From: Acidobacteriota bacterium
GTDB taxonomy: Bacteria > Acidobacteriota > Blastocatellia > Pyrinomonadales > Pyrinomonadaceae
NCBI GenBank assembly: GCA_003222835.1
Contig: QHXE01000322.1
Span: 1 to 5,937, forward strand
DNA length: 5,937 nt
Direction of reading: 5' to 3'
The notes beneath the pieces were generated by a model. The model ran no database searches, was not told the DNA's origin, and saw nothing but the letters and a program-made list of their open reading frames with translations. This document shows positions 1 through 5,279 of this stretch, piece after piece (the first letter of the stretch is position 1; each line of letters opens with the position of its first letter). Made by a program: the position numbers and the translations under genes.

Positions 1-1314
1 GAAAAAGCCAACGACATTCGCCTGGCGCGCGCCGCGGCAGACAAAATGAACCGGCCTCTGGCAGTGCTCGTCGATCTCTCGGGACCAAAGATTCGCACCC
101 GCGCGCTTAGAAACCAGCAGCCCGTCGAACTGAAAGCCAACCAGGAATTCACAATTACCGCTCGCGAAGTTGAAGGCGATAGCACGCAGGTAGCAACGAA
201 CTACACGGGCATGCCACGGGATGTGTCTCCGGGCGCGCGGATCCTTTTGGATGACGGCGCAATTGAGCTGCGAGTTGAGAGCACCACCGAAACCGATGTC
301 GTCACGCGCGTAATTAATGGCGGTATGCTCGGCGAGCGCAAGGGCATCAATCTGCCGGGTATCAGCCTGCCGATTCCTTCGCTCACGGAAAAAGATCGCG
401 CCGATCTCAAGTGGGCCGCGCAACAGGCGGTCGATTACTTTGCGCTCTCATTCGTGCGCAGTGGCGCTGATTGCATTGAGGCAAAAAAGTTGATCGAAAG
501 CGCCGGCAGCAGGGCGCCCTTGATCGCCAAAATCGAGAAAGCCGAAGCTATCGATCATCTCGATGAGATTATCGCTGCTGCCGATGGCGTGATGGTAGCG
601 CGCGGTGATCTGGGCGTGGAGACGGGCGTCGAACTCGTTCCCGTTTATCAGAAGCAAATCATCGATCAAGCAAACGAAGCGGGGAAGGTGGTCATCACGG
701 CAACACAAATGCTGCAATCGATGGTGGCCAGCCCGCGACCAACGCGCGCAGAGGCCACTGATGTAGCCAACGCAGTCTGGGACGGTTCGGATTGTCTGAT
801 GCTTTCAGGCGAAACCGCGACCGGGCAATACCCTATAGCGGCCGTCGCGACGATGGCTCGCATCATCGAGACGGCTGAAACTCGCCACGAAAAACAATCC
901 ATTATCAGTAAGCTCGTCGGTAAACAAAGCGGTCACGTGAGCCGCGCGCTGTGCGAAGCGGCGGCGTTTGCTGCCGACGAAATGAACACGCACCTGATCG
1001 CGGTCTTAACTGAATCGGGTTTGATGGCGCGCCGCTTGTCGTCACTGCGACCCGATCAGCGAATCATTGCGTTGACCTCGTCGCGCGAAGTGATGGATGA
1101 GTTATCGCTGATTTGGGGCGTCGAATCTGTATTAACGCCTACTTCTCGGAGCACGGAAGAGTTGCTGAAAATTGGAGAGCAGACTCTGCTTCAGGCCAAC
1201 CTGGTAGATTTGGGAGAGACTATTGTGATTATGGCCGGGCGACTTTCAGGTTTGGGTTTATCGAGTTCCGTGACTTTGTATACAGTTAAGGGTGATATTC
1301 ACGAGACGGTCTAG
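1..1314 (+). CDS. pyk: Pyruvate kinase, 5'-truncated by the window edge
   Basis: Glycolytic cytosolic enzyme that transfers phosphate from phosphoenolpyruvate to ADP, giving pyruvate and ATP. The frame is open from base 1 with no stop, and the residues before the first ATG at 46 (EKANDIRLARAAADK) fit the family, so that ATG is internal and the real start lies upstream. 437 residues are present; bacterial enzymes are usually about 470-480, so roughly 40 N-terminal residues are missing. Visible motifs, numbered from the window edge: VDLSGPKIRT near residue 24 (substrate/cation-binding region of the barrel); the B-domain with DDGAIEL; GINLPG; the active-site signature LIAKIEKAEA with catalytic Lys177 and metal-ligand Glu179; MVARGDLGVE with Asp203; and ATQMLQSM followed by PTRAEATDVANAV. 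The C-terminal allosteric-type domain is complete to the TAG stop. No frameshift or missing catalytic residue is seen. It converges with the DUF2442 gene across 17 bp. Confidence 0.97.
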   Translation, partial: EKANDIRLARAAADKMNRPLAVLVDLSGPKIRTRALRNQQPVELKANQEFTITAREVEGDSTQVATNYTGMPRDVSPGARILLDDGAIELRVESTTETDVVTRVINGGMLGERKGINLPGISLPIPSLTEKDRADLKWAAQQAVDYFALSFVRSGADCIEAKKLIESAGSRAPLIAKIEKAEAIDHLDEIIAAADGVMVARGDLGVETGVELVPVYQKQIIDQANEAGKVVITATQMLQSMVASPRPTRAEATDVANAVWDGSDCLMLSGETATGQYPIAAVATMARIIETAETRHEKQSIISKLVGKQSGHVSRALCEAAAFAADEMNTHLIAVLTESGLMARRLSSLRPDQRIIALTSSREVMDELSLIWGVESVLTPTSRSTEELLKIGEQTLLQANLVDLGETIVIMAGRLSGLGLSSSVTLYTVKGDIHETV

Positions 1315-1331
1315 CGACCTCTCTTAAGTAT

Positions 1332-1619
1332 TCACGCCGATTGCCAATCAGCACCAGCTAGAAGGCCAGCAATAGATAGATCCTCGTCTAATTCAGGCCA
1401 ATGCAGCGATGTGCCGCCCCCACCGATTTCATACTTATCCCTTTGTCCCGGCGTGGCGTCGCGCAACGAGGGAAACCAAATGACCGGCACGCTTACCACT
1501 CGCCCGTCAGTGAGCGAGACATGCATCATCTCTTCGTCAAATCGAACAGAGTTAGCCAGTGCCGAGGTTGGAACATAGGCTCTTTGAAACTTAGCTTCGC
1601 TGCTGACTAAAGTGCTCAT
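1332..1619 (-). CDS. DUF2442 domain protein, second gene of a DUF4160-DUF2442 pair
   Basis: Small 95-residue protein of unknown function. The DUF2442 family pattern is clear: VRFDEEMMHVSLTDGRVVSVPV (about residues 25-46), WFPSLRDATPGQR, a glycine-rich turn (EIGGGG), then LHWPELDEDLSIAGLLAG near the C-terminus. The N-terminus is about 20 residues longer than the core domain, but the start is well supported by a GGAGG ribosome-binding site six bases upstream. The reading frame overlaps the end of the upstream DUF4160 gene by 29 bp, so the two are almost certainly co-transcribed and may be translationally coupled. Family knowledge: DUF2442 genes often sit beside DUF4160 genes, and such small paired genes are often suspected to be toxin-antitoxin modules. 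Which partner would be toxin is not evident here, and no catalytic motif is visible. Identity of the domain is near certain; the role is open. Confidence 0.93.
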   Translation of the reverse strand: MSTLVSSEAKFQRAYVPTSALANSVRFDEEMMHVSLTDGRVVSVPVIWFPSLRDATPGQRDKYEIGGGGTSLHWPELDEDLSIAGLLAGADWQSA

Positions 1620-1836
1620 TCCAAGCCTCCAAAAAGAGCGGCTCGTTTTGCTCTACCAATCGCTCAAGCTCATTAATTTCACGACTCGAAAAACCGTAAT
1701 TCGAGGCCAACTGCGTCGGATTCAGCCAGAACTTCGCTTGATCTTCGGCAGCCTTAACATGAATATGCGGCGGCTCTCCGCGCTCGTTGCTGAAAAAGTA
1801 GAATCGAAATCTGCCAATTCGTAAGACCGCTGGCAT
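1591..1836 (-). CDS. DUF4160 domain protein, first gene of a DUF4160-DUF2442 pair
   Basis: An 81-residue protein matching the DUF4160 family over its whole length. It opens with MPAVLRIGRFRFYFFSNE, continues with the hallmark GEPPHIHV (histidines at residues 24 and 26), then AKFWLNPTQLASNYGFSSREINELERLVEQN, and ends with the helical LEAWNEHF segment. Full family length and a typical N-terminus support the ATG at 1836, although only a poor ribosome-binding site is visible before it. It lies 37 bp downstream of the radical SAM gene on the same strand and overlaps the DUF2442 gene by 29 bp. A palindrome covers its start codon and could be an autoregulatory operator. The family is uncharacterised as far as I know. 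The compact basic protein paired with a second small protein fits a toxin-antitoxin-like module, but that is inference from context only. Confidence 0.93.
   Translation of the reverse strand: MPAVLRIGRFRFYFFSNERGEPPHIHVKAAEDQAKFWLNPTQLASNYGFSSREINELERLVEQNEPLFLEAWNEHFSQQRS
1626..1630 (-). promoter_or_regulatory. Ribosome-binding site of the DUF2442 gene
   Basis: On the minus strand this reads GGAGG with a six-base spacer to the ATG ending at 1619. It lies inside the coding sequence of the upstream DUF4160 gene. It decides the start of the DUF2442 gene and shows that the 29-bp gene overlap is real rather than an artefact of choosing too early a start. Confidence 0.8.
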
Positions 1837-1853
1837 ACGGGAGTTTACCGTAT
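1835..1853 (-). promoter_or_regulatory. Inverted repeat over the DUF4160 start codon, possible operator
   Basis: The arms ATACGG (1835-1840) and CCGTAT (1848-1853) are perfectly complementary and separated by seven bases, making a 19-bp dyad. The dyad overlaps the first bases of the DUF4160 start codon and sits in the 37-bp gap after the radical SAM gene. A dyad at this place fits a repressor site for an autoregulated two-gene module, or a hairpin hiding the start codon. A 6-bp arm pair can arise by chance, so this is tentative. Confidence 0.4.
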
Positions 1854-1873
1854 CTCATAAGAATCAGATAGAG

Positions 1874-2896
1874 CTATTCGGCGCGCAGCGCTTCGCCCAC
1901 ACGTTCTTTCTCTTTTTTCTTCTGGTCTTTCCGTATTTGCGCGGGTGACATCTGCGGGTCGCGCCAGTTGTCGAGGATGCCGACCTGGTGGACGCATTGG
2001 ATGGTGCAGGTCGGAGCGCACCATTTTTCGGTCTTGTATTCACGGTGGAAATCTTCCATCGTGTAATCTTCCAGTGGGGTTCCGGGATAGCCGCGCTGTT
2101 GCGAGCACCAGTGCACGAGTCCGTCTTCACAGATGTAGAGGTACCGCGCGCCCGAGCGGCAGCGCCACTCGTAAGGTTTGCCCTCGGCTATGCTGTCCTG
2201 AAACCAATTCAAGCGTGCGTGATCTTTGTTGCCAAGCTTCTTCACTTGATGAAAGATCTGCTTTTCCTTTTCACCGAGCGGCTTCAGCAGTCCATCTTCA
2301 TCGTGAATCACGCCTACGGTGGTTGAGAAGCCCAGCTCGACCGCGCGCGTGGCAACCGTCAGCGCGTCATCTGGGTCTTTAATTCCGCCGCCGATGACCG
2401 AATTGATGTTGATGTGAAAGTCCGCATGCTCGGCCAGATAACGCAGTTTCTTGTCGAGCACGCGCAGGCTCTTGCGAGATACTTCGTCCGGCTCGACGTT
2501 GTCGATGCTGATTTGCAGCGAATCAAGTCCAGCTTCGTTCAAGCGCTTGATGCGATCGGGCGTGAAATAATAACCATTGGAAATCAGCCCCGCGATGATT
2601 CCATGCGAGCGGATGTGGCGAATAATATCGTCAAGCTGCGGGTGCATCATTGGCTCGCCGCCGGAAATCGTCACGATCGAGGTGCCCAGTTGGGCGAGTT
2701 TGTCTATGCGGCTCTTCATCACCTCGAGCGGCACCGGCTTTGAATTGTGATCGTATTCGTTGCAATAACCGCAGGCGAGATTGCAGCGACGCATCGGAAT
2801 GATGTGCGCCAGGACGACGTGGTTAGTCGAGGCGAGCGCCCGCGCAATGAAAGCGCCTTGGCGTAGTTTCCACTTGAGAAAGGTGCTGGTTCGCAT
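1874..2896 (-). CDS. Radical SAM protein with twitch/SPASM-like C-terminal domain
   Basis: A 340-residue enzyme expected to bind a [4Fe-4S] cluster that cleaves S-adenosylmethionine to a radical; the substrate is unknown. The canonical CxxxCxxC motif is at Cys38, Cys42 and Cys45 ([13 protein letters not shown]). The SAM-contacting GGEP motif is at 79-82, and barrel strands such as ISNGYY (105-110) and LQISID (127-132) follow. A second cysteine set lies at 246, 256, 264, 293, 297 and 301. The pattern CxxG (246-249), GxxxxC (259-264), then Cx3Cx3C (293-301) is what twitch/SPASM domains use for an auxiliary Fe-S cluster. The last 20 residues are highly charged ([10 protein letters not shown]). 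The N-terminal lead-in ([13 protein letters not shown]) recalls HpnH-type enzymes, but I see no sign of the DUF3463 region. No precursor-peptide gene is visible next to it. No strong ribosome-binding site precedes the ATG, so the start is likely but not certain. Confidence 0.93.
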   Translation of the reverse strand: MRTSTFLKWKLRQGAFIARALASTNHVVLAHIIPMRRCNLACGYCNEYDHNSKPVPLEVMKSRIDKLAQLGTSIVTISGGEPMMHPQLDDIIRHIRSHGIIAGLISNGYYFTPDRIKRLNEAGLDSLQISIDNVEPDEVSRKSLRVLDKKLRYLAEHADFHININSVIGGGIKDPDDALTVATRAVELGFSTTVGVIHDEDGLLKPLGEKEKQIFHQVKKLGNKDHARLNWFQDSIAEGKPYEWRCRSGARYLYICEDGLVHWCSQQRGYPGTPLEDYTMEDFHREYKTEKWCAPTCTIQCVHQVGILDNWRDPQMSPAQIRKDQKKKEKERVGEALRAE

Positions 2897-2964
2897 TGAA
2901 AAACTTAGCGTGTGCGTTTGAGTTCAAAAGAATATGCCGAGCCTTGCCGGAACGCAAGCATCTG

Positions 2965-3057
2965 GTCAGAACCGCCTGCGGTAGCGGGCGGTTGAACTTT
3001 AATCATCGAGAGCCACCATTCAGAGATCAACCGCCCGCTACCGCAGGCGGTTCTGAC
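2965..3057. repeat. REPIN-like pair: perfect 31-bp inverted repeat
   Basis: Two 31-bp arms (2965-2995 and 3027-3057) are exact reverse complements, separated by a 31-nt spacer. Each arm is also palindromic inside: AACCGCC and GGCGGTT flank a 10-base centre (TGCGGTAGCG), so each can fold alone into a GC-rich hairpin, and the two together into a long cruciform or RNA stem. This is the architecture of REP doublets (REPIN/BIME), which are usually mobilised by RAYT/Y1-type transposases encoded elsewhere. It lies between the radical SAM gene and the lolA-like terminator. Apart from the terminator, the rest of the 2897-3114 gap shows only weak promoter-like sequence upstream of the radical SAM gene. 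Confidence 0.85.
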
Positions 3058-3088
3058 AGAAAAAGGGCTTCAGTTTCCCGAAGCCCTT
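3058..3088 (-). terminator. Rho-independent terminator of the lolA-like gene
   Basis: On the minus strand a perfect 9-bp stem (AAGGGCTTC with GAAGCCCTT; plus-strand arms 3063-3071 and 3080-3088) with an eight-base loop runs straight into a run of five T residues (plus-strand A at 3060-3064, partly overlapping the stem). It starts 26 bp past the stop codon of the lolA-like gene and faces the correct way. It should separate that gene from the radical SAM gene downstream. Confidence 0.85.
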
Positions 3089-3114
3089 CATCGAACCCAT
3101 CCCAGCGGCCGAGC

Positions 3115-3813
3115 CTAGCCCTTGACTCGTTTCACACTTGAATCCAGCTTGAGCGTGAACTGATCCATGGGAATCGTTTGGTTCTTTTCCACATTGCTCA
3201 AGCGCACAGTGGTCGAGTCATCGTTATTCTCGACCATCTTCGTCTGTACGGGCATGCCGGAGTCATCAACCCAGACCTCAATGTACTTGTAACTCGCGGC
3301 CGTTTTAGGAACCGCTGTGAAGTGTGTCGTATGTACTCCGCCCCAGAGTGTTTCCTCGCGCGTATCCTGAAACTCGCCGAACTTGGTGCGCAGTTGCGCC
3401 GCCGACATGCTCATCAGCTCCAGGACGTCACTATCCTTTTGGCTCTTAATCGAGCCGGTCTTACCGACATAAGCCATGCTCAGCCGCGGCCGGTAAAGCG
3501 TGTAATTGCCATTAGCCACGACCAAAGTCTCATGCTGCGGTTTAGTCCACTCGAGTCGGACAAATGCGTTGCCCGCCAGGCCAGGAATGTAGAGCACGAT
3601 GCCCTGGAAAATATCCTTGTCGTGAAGCTGCGCGTTGTACTTCTCCATAGTGATGTCGGCGCGCAGTGTTTTAAGGCTGTGCTTGGCGCGGTCCATCCGA
3701 CTCAGAGTAGAACTGACCAACCCTGCGGTCTGCGCGCTGGTCTTATGAACAGAAGCAACTGTCAGGACTGCCAAAAGTCCCATGACCAAGCCGAGGGAAA
3801 ATATTTTCTTCAT
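3115..3813 (-). CDS. LolA-like outer-membrane lipoprotein carrier protein
   Basis: A 232-residue protein of the LolA/LppX-type fold that, in the family, carries lipoproteins across the periplasm from the inner-membrane Lol exporter to the outer membrane. It has a textbook signal peptide: MKK, a hydrophobic stretch at about 4-22, and a likely cut after Ala27 (TSA-Q). The mature part starts with a helix (STLSRMDRAKHSLKTLRADI), then the curved-sheet region, and closes with the familiar YIEVWVDDSGMPVQTKMVE, STTVRLSNVEKN and F-T-L-K-L motifs before a VKRVKG tail. No lipobox cysteine is present, so it should be soluble. The ATG has a GAGGAG ribosome-binding site at 3819-3824 with a five-base spacer. 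Its own promoter and terminator suggest a single-gene unit. It could be a LolA paralogue with another hydrophobic cargo; acidobacterial-type genomes often carry such divergent copies. Confidence 0.88.
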   Translation of the reverse strand: MKKIFSLGLVMGLLAVLTVASVHKTSAQTAGLVSSTLSRMDRAKHSLKTLRADITMEKYNAQLHDKDIFQGIVLYIPGLAGNAFVRLEWTKPQHETLVVANGNYTLYRPRLSMAYVGKTGSIKSQKDSDVLELMSMSAAQLRTKFGEFQDTREETLWGGVHTTHFTAVPKTAASYKYIEVWVDDSGMPVQTKMVENNDDSTTVRLSNVEKNQTIPMDQFTLKLDSSVKRVKG

Positions 3814-3836
3814 AATAGCTCCTCACTAAAACGTAA

Positions 3837-3850
3837 GGCCCCTGCGGGCC
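3837..3850 (-). other. Short GC hairpin in the predicted lolA-like 5' leader
   Basis: The minus strand reads GGCCC, a four-base loop GCAG, and GGGCC. The hairpin lies about 12 bases before the ribosome-binding site within the roughly 90-nt leader predicted from the upstream promoter. It could affect mRNA stability or translation. It has no T run, so it is not a terminator. A 5-bp stem alone is weak evidence. Confidence 0.3.
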
Positions 3851-3910
3851 CCATGAATATGCCTGAGTACGCTTTCCGATGCAGCGCCTCAAGACGAATT
3901 ATGCTGGGAG

Positions 3911-3938
3911 ATTATAAAGCATGATCACCGAATGTCAA
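3911..3938 (-). promoter_or_regulatory. Consensus sigma70-type promoter of the lolA-like gene
   Basis: On the minus strand a perfect -35 box TTGACA (3933-3938) and a perfect -10 box TATAAT (3911-3916) are separated by 16 bp. Transcription would start near 3904 and give a leader of about 90 nt before the lolA-like ATG. The -35 box and part of the spacer overlap the stop-codon region of the upstream small membrane protein gene, so the promoter is embedded in the end of that gene. Confidence 0.8.
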
Positions 3939-4254
3939 CCTCATATGCGGTGAGCTTGCCTGAGCCGTCGCGCCGCTCCCTGACTGCGACGACCTGTCCA
4001 TCGTTGCGGCCTGCGGCTTGCCTCGCGCGACGTTCGATCTCGCCCCTATCTGTTTGATTGGCAACGACATCGGTGCTGATAACGACAGTTGTTTGAGGCG
4101 CGTGGCTGCGCTTATAAGCTGTGTTTTCAAACCAGCTTTTCGGCGTAAGAAATATGAAAATCAGAATCAGAACGCACAGCACATCCCACTGCCAAGAAGT
4201 GCGCGGATACGTCCAGAATAGAAACTTTTTTCCTATGGTCCGCAGAAAGTTCAT
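3925..4254 (-). CDS. Small single-pass membrane protein, function unknown
   Basis: A 109-residue protein that I cannot assign to a named family. The N-terminus is basic and aromatic (MNFLRTIGKKFLFWTYPRTSWQW), followed by one strongly hydrophobic segment at about 24-37 (DVLCVLILIFIFL) ending in TPKSWFE. By the positive-inside rule the basic N-terminus should face the cytoplasm and the remaining 70 or so residues the periplasm. That C-terminal part has a VVISTDVV strand, a charged helix (RGEIERRARQAAG) and a final strand pair (GQVVAVRERR, TAYEVDIR), a small alpha/beta domain. The ribosome-binding site is weak, but a promoter candidate lies just upstream. It ends 111 bp before the lolA-like ATG. 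I have an impression of similar short proteins in acidobacterial genomes, so it is probably a real gene. Confidence 0.75.
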   Translation of the reverse strand: MNFLRTIGKKFLFWTYPRTSWQWDVLCVLILIFIFLTPKSWFENTAYKRSHAPQTTVVISTDVVANQTDRGEIERRARQAAGRNDGQVVAVRERRDGSGKLTAYEVDIR

Positions 4255-4277
4255 GATTCGAGTCCGGGTCCCCGCGA

Positions 4278-4306
4278 TTTATAGCCTGAGAGCAGACATT
4301 TGTCGA
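4278..4306 (-). promoter_or_regulatory. Candidate sigma70-type promoter of the small membrane protein gene
   Basis: The minus strand reads TCGACA (4301-4306; five of six consensus bases), a 17-bp spacer, and TATAAA (4278-4283; five of six). A start near 4271 would leave a leader of about 16 nt before the ATG ending at 4254. Good spacing and position, but not experimentally known. Confidence 0.55.
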
Positions 4307-4331
4307 GCAAGCAAACGCAGTTCCAAGGTTC

Positions 4332-4387
4332 AGAGTTCAACCTTTAGGTTGGCTGTTCACGAAACTGCAAGCTAAAGCTTGAACTCT
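4332..4387. repeat. Inverted-repeat element, copy 1 (downstream of the ABC ATPase gene)
   Basis: Two 20-bp arms, 4332-4351 and 4368-4387, with a 16-nt spacer. They are complementary at 18 of 20 positions (outer AGAGTTCAA against TTGAACTCT). Each arm also contains its own small palindrome: CAACC-TTTA-GGTTG in the first, CAAGC-TAAA-GCTTG as read on the plus strand in the second. A related copy lies at 5198-5257, so this is an interspersed family. The rest of the 4255-4441 gap shows only the promoter candidate. Confidence 0.8.
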
Positions 4388-4441
4388 CAACTCCCGGTGC
4401 GCGACTTTTCACTTCTTCATTGCTCGGAACGCGATTGCTTT

Positions 4442-5110
4442 TCAGACAATATGGCCATCACGCATTTGGATGACGCGTTGGCAGGCAGCGGCTGCTTCAG
4501 GATTGTGAGTAATCATTATGATGGTTTGATTGAAACGATCATTTAATTCGCGAAACATCTTGAGGACCAGCGCGGAATTCTCTGAATCCAAATTACCAGT
4601 TGGCTCGTCAGCCAAAACGATCGCCGGCCGATTGACGACTGCCCGCGCCAGGGCCACGCGCTGTTGTTCGCCACCCGAAAGCTCCAGAGGTTTGTGATGC
4701 ATCTTGTCTTCCAACCGTAGCATCCGCAGAATTTCGCGCCTTCGAGCAGGATCGTCCGCACCGTTCCCGTGAATGCGCTCTGCCAGACGCAGATTGCCTT
4801 CCGCAGTCAAAGTGGGAAATAGGTTGAAACGCTGAAACACAAATCCGATCTTGCGCCGGCGAATATCGGTGCGCCTGGCGTCTGAAGCTGCGGTCAAATC
4901 TTCGCCATCTACGACGATGCGTCCCCTCGTCGGGGTCAACAGACCTCCCAGCAAATGCAGCATTGTCGATTTGCCGCAGCCGGACGGTCCCATGACGGCG
5001 ACGAACTCGCCTTCCTGCGCGGCCAGAGAGACACCGCGCAACGCTGGCACGTCAACTTTGCCCACGCGATAAATTTTTTCCAGGTTCTCAGCTTTTAGAA
5101 TCGTTGCCAT
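4442..5110 (-). CDS. ABC transporter ATP-binding protein, MacB/LolD family
   Basis: A 222-residue cytoplasmic ATPase that should power the neighbouring FtsX/MacB-type permease. All nucleotide-binding motifs are intact: Walker [10 protein letters not shown] (41-49), Q-loop Gln93 in [14 protein letters not shown], signature LSGGEQQR (144-151), Walker B IVLADE (164-169), the D-loop region TGNLDS (171-176) and switch His202 in ITHNPE. The length and the LLHLLGG-like segment ([14 protein letters not shown]) are typical of the LolD/MacB/FtsE-type group, used for lipoprotein release, macrolide or peptide export and similar tasks. The permease gene lies upstream on the same strand, but the 169-bp gap holds a repeat element and a weak promoter candidate, so co-transcription is likely but not tight. 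The ATG has no clear ribosome-binding site; the [14 protein letters not shown] start fits the family. The precise substrate cannot be told from the sequence. Confidence 0.95.
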   Translation of the reverse strand: MATILKAENLEKIYRVGKVDVPALRGVSLAAQEGEFVAVMGPSGCGKSTMLHLLGGLLTPTRGRIVVDGEDLTAASDARRTDIRRRKIGFVFQRFNLFPTLTAEGNLRLAERIHGNGADDPARRREILRMLRLEDKMHHKPLELSGGEQQRVALARAVVNRPAIVLADEPTGNLDSENSALVLKMFRELNDRFNQTIIMITHNPEAAAACQRVIQMRDGHIV

Positions 5111-5126
5111 TGCAAATCAGGATTAG

Positions 5127-5155
5127 TTATTAAAACTGTCCATTTGTGGTGTCAA
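5127..5155 (-). promoter_or_regulatory. Weak promoter candidate upstream of the ABC ATPase gene
   Basis: The minus strand has a perfect -35 box TTGACA (5150-5155), but 17 bp further on the best -10 is only TAATAA (5127-5132; three of six bases). If used, it would let the ATPase be transcribed independently of the permease. A single good half is weak support. Confidence 0.3.
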
Positions 5156-5197
5156 TCCGTCAGTTGGTATTTTTCGATCAACCTGTTAACAGCCTTC

Positions 5198-5257
5198 AAA
5201 GTTCAACCTTTAGGTTGTCCTCCTCCAGGTTGAGACGCAAGCTGAAGCCTGAACTCT
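5198..5257. repeat. Inverted-repeat element, copy 2 (between permease and ATPase genes)
   Basis: Same family as 4332-4387: first arm 5198-5217, second arm 5238-5257, with a 20-nt spacer. The first arm matches copy 1 at 19 of 20 bases, and the second arm at 18 of 20. Pairing between the two arms here is poorer (five differences), but the small palindrome within each arm survives, one pair becoming a G-U pair in the minus-strand RNA. It lies inside the probable permease-ATPase transcript. Confidence 0.75.
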
Positions 5258-5279
5258 GACCCTGACGTCCCTCGGGTTT

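Noticed and set aside
46..48. ATG at 46 as the start of pyruvate kinase
   Set aside because: The frame is open to base 1 and the residues before this ATG fit the family; the catalytic Lys would lie too close to the N-terminus for a complete enzyme. The gene is cut by the window edge.
1315..1331. A terminator in the convergent gap between pyk and the DUF2442 gene
   Set aside because: Only 17 bp, with no stem-loop or T run that I can see.
1945..2743. Several open frames on the plus strand opposite the radical SAM gene
   Set aside because: Arg/Ser/Cys-rich low-quality translations opposite a gene with intact catalytic motifs; shadows.
2917..2928. Near-palindrome TTTGAGTTCAAA upstream of the radical SAM gene as an operator
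   Set aside because: Five-base arms only, with no second copy or good promoter beside it; chance is a sufficient explanation.
2896..3141. An 81-codon plus-strand frame across the intergenic repeat
   Set aside because: It is built mostly from the inverted repeat and the terminator, and its product has no recognisable features.
3178..3924. A 248-codon open frame on the plus strand
   Set aside because: It lies opposite the LolA-like gene, which has a signal peptide, ribosome-binding site, promoter and terminator. The plus-strand protein is histidine- and arginine-rich with no recognisable domain, as expected of an antisense shadow.
4332..5257. Repeated palindromes as a CRISPR array
   Set aside because: Only two copies, about 870 bp apart with a gene between them, and no regular spacer array or cas genes.
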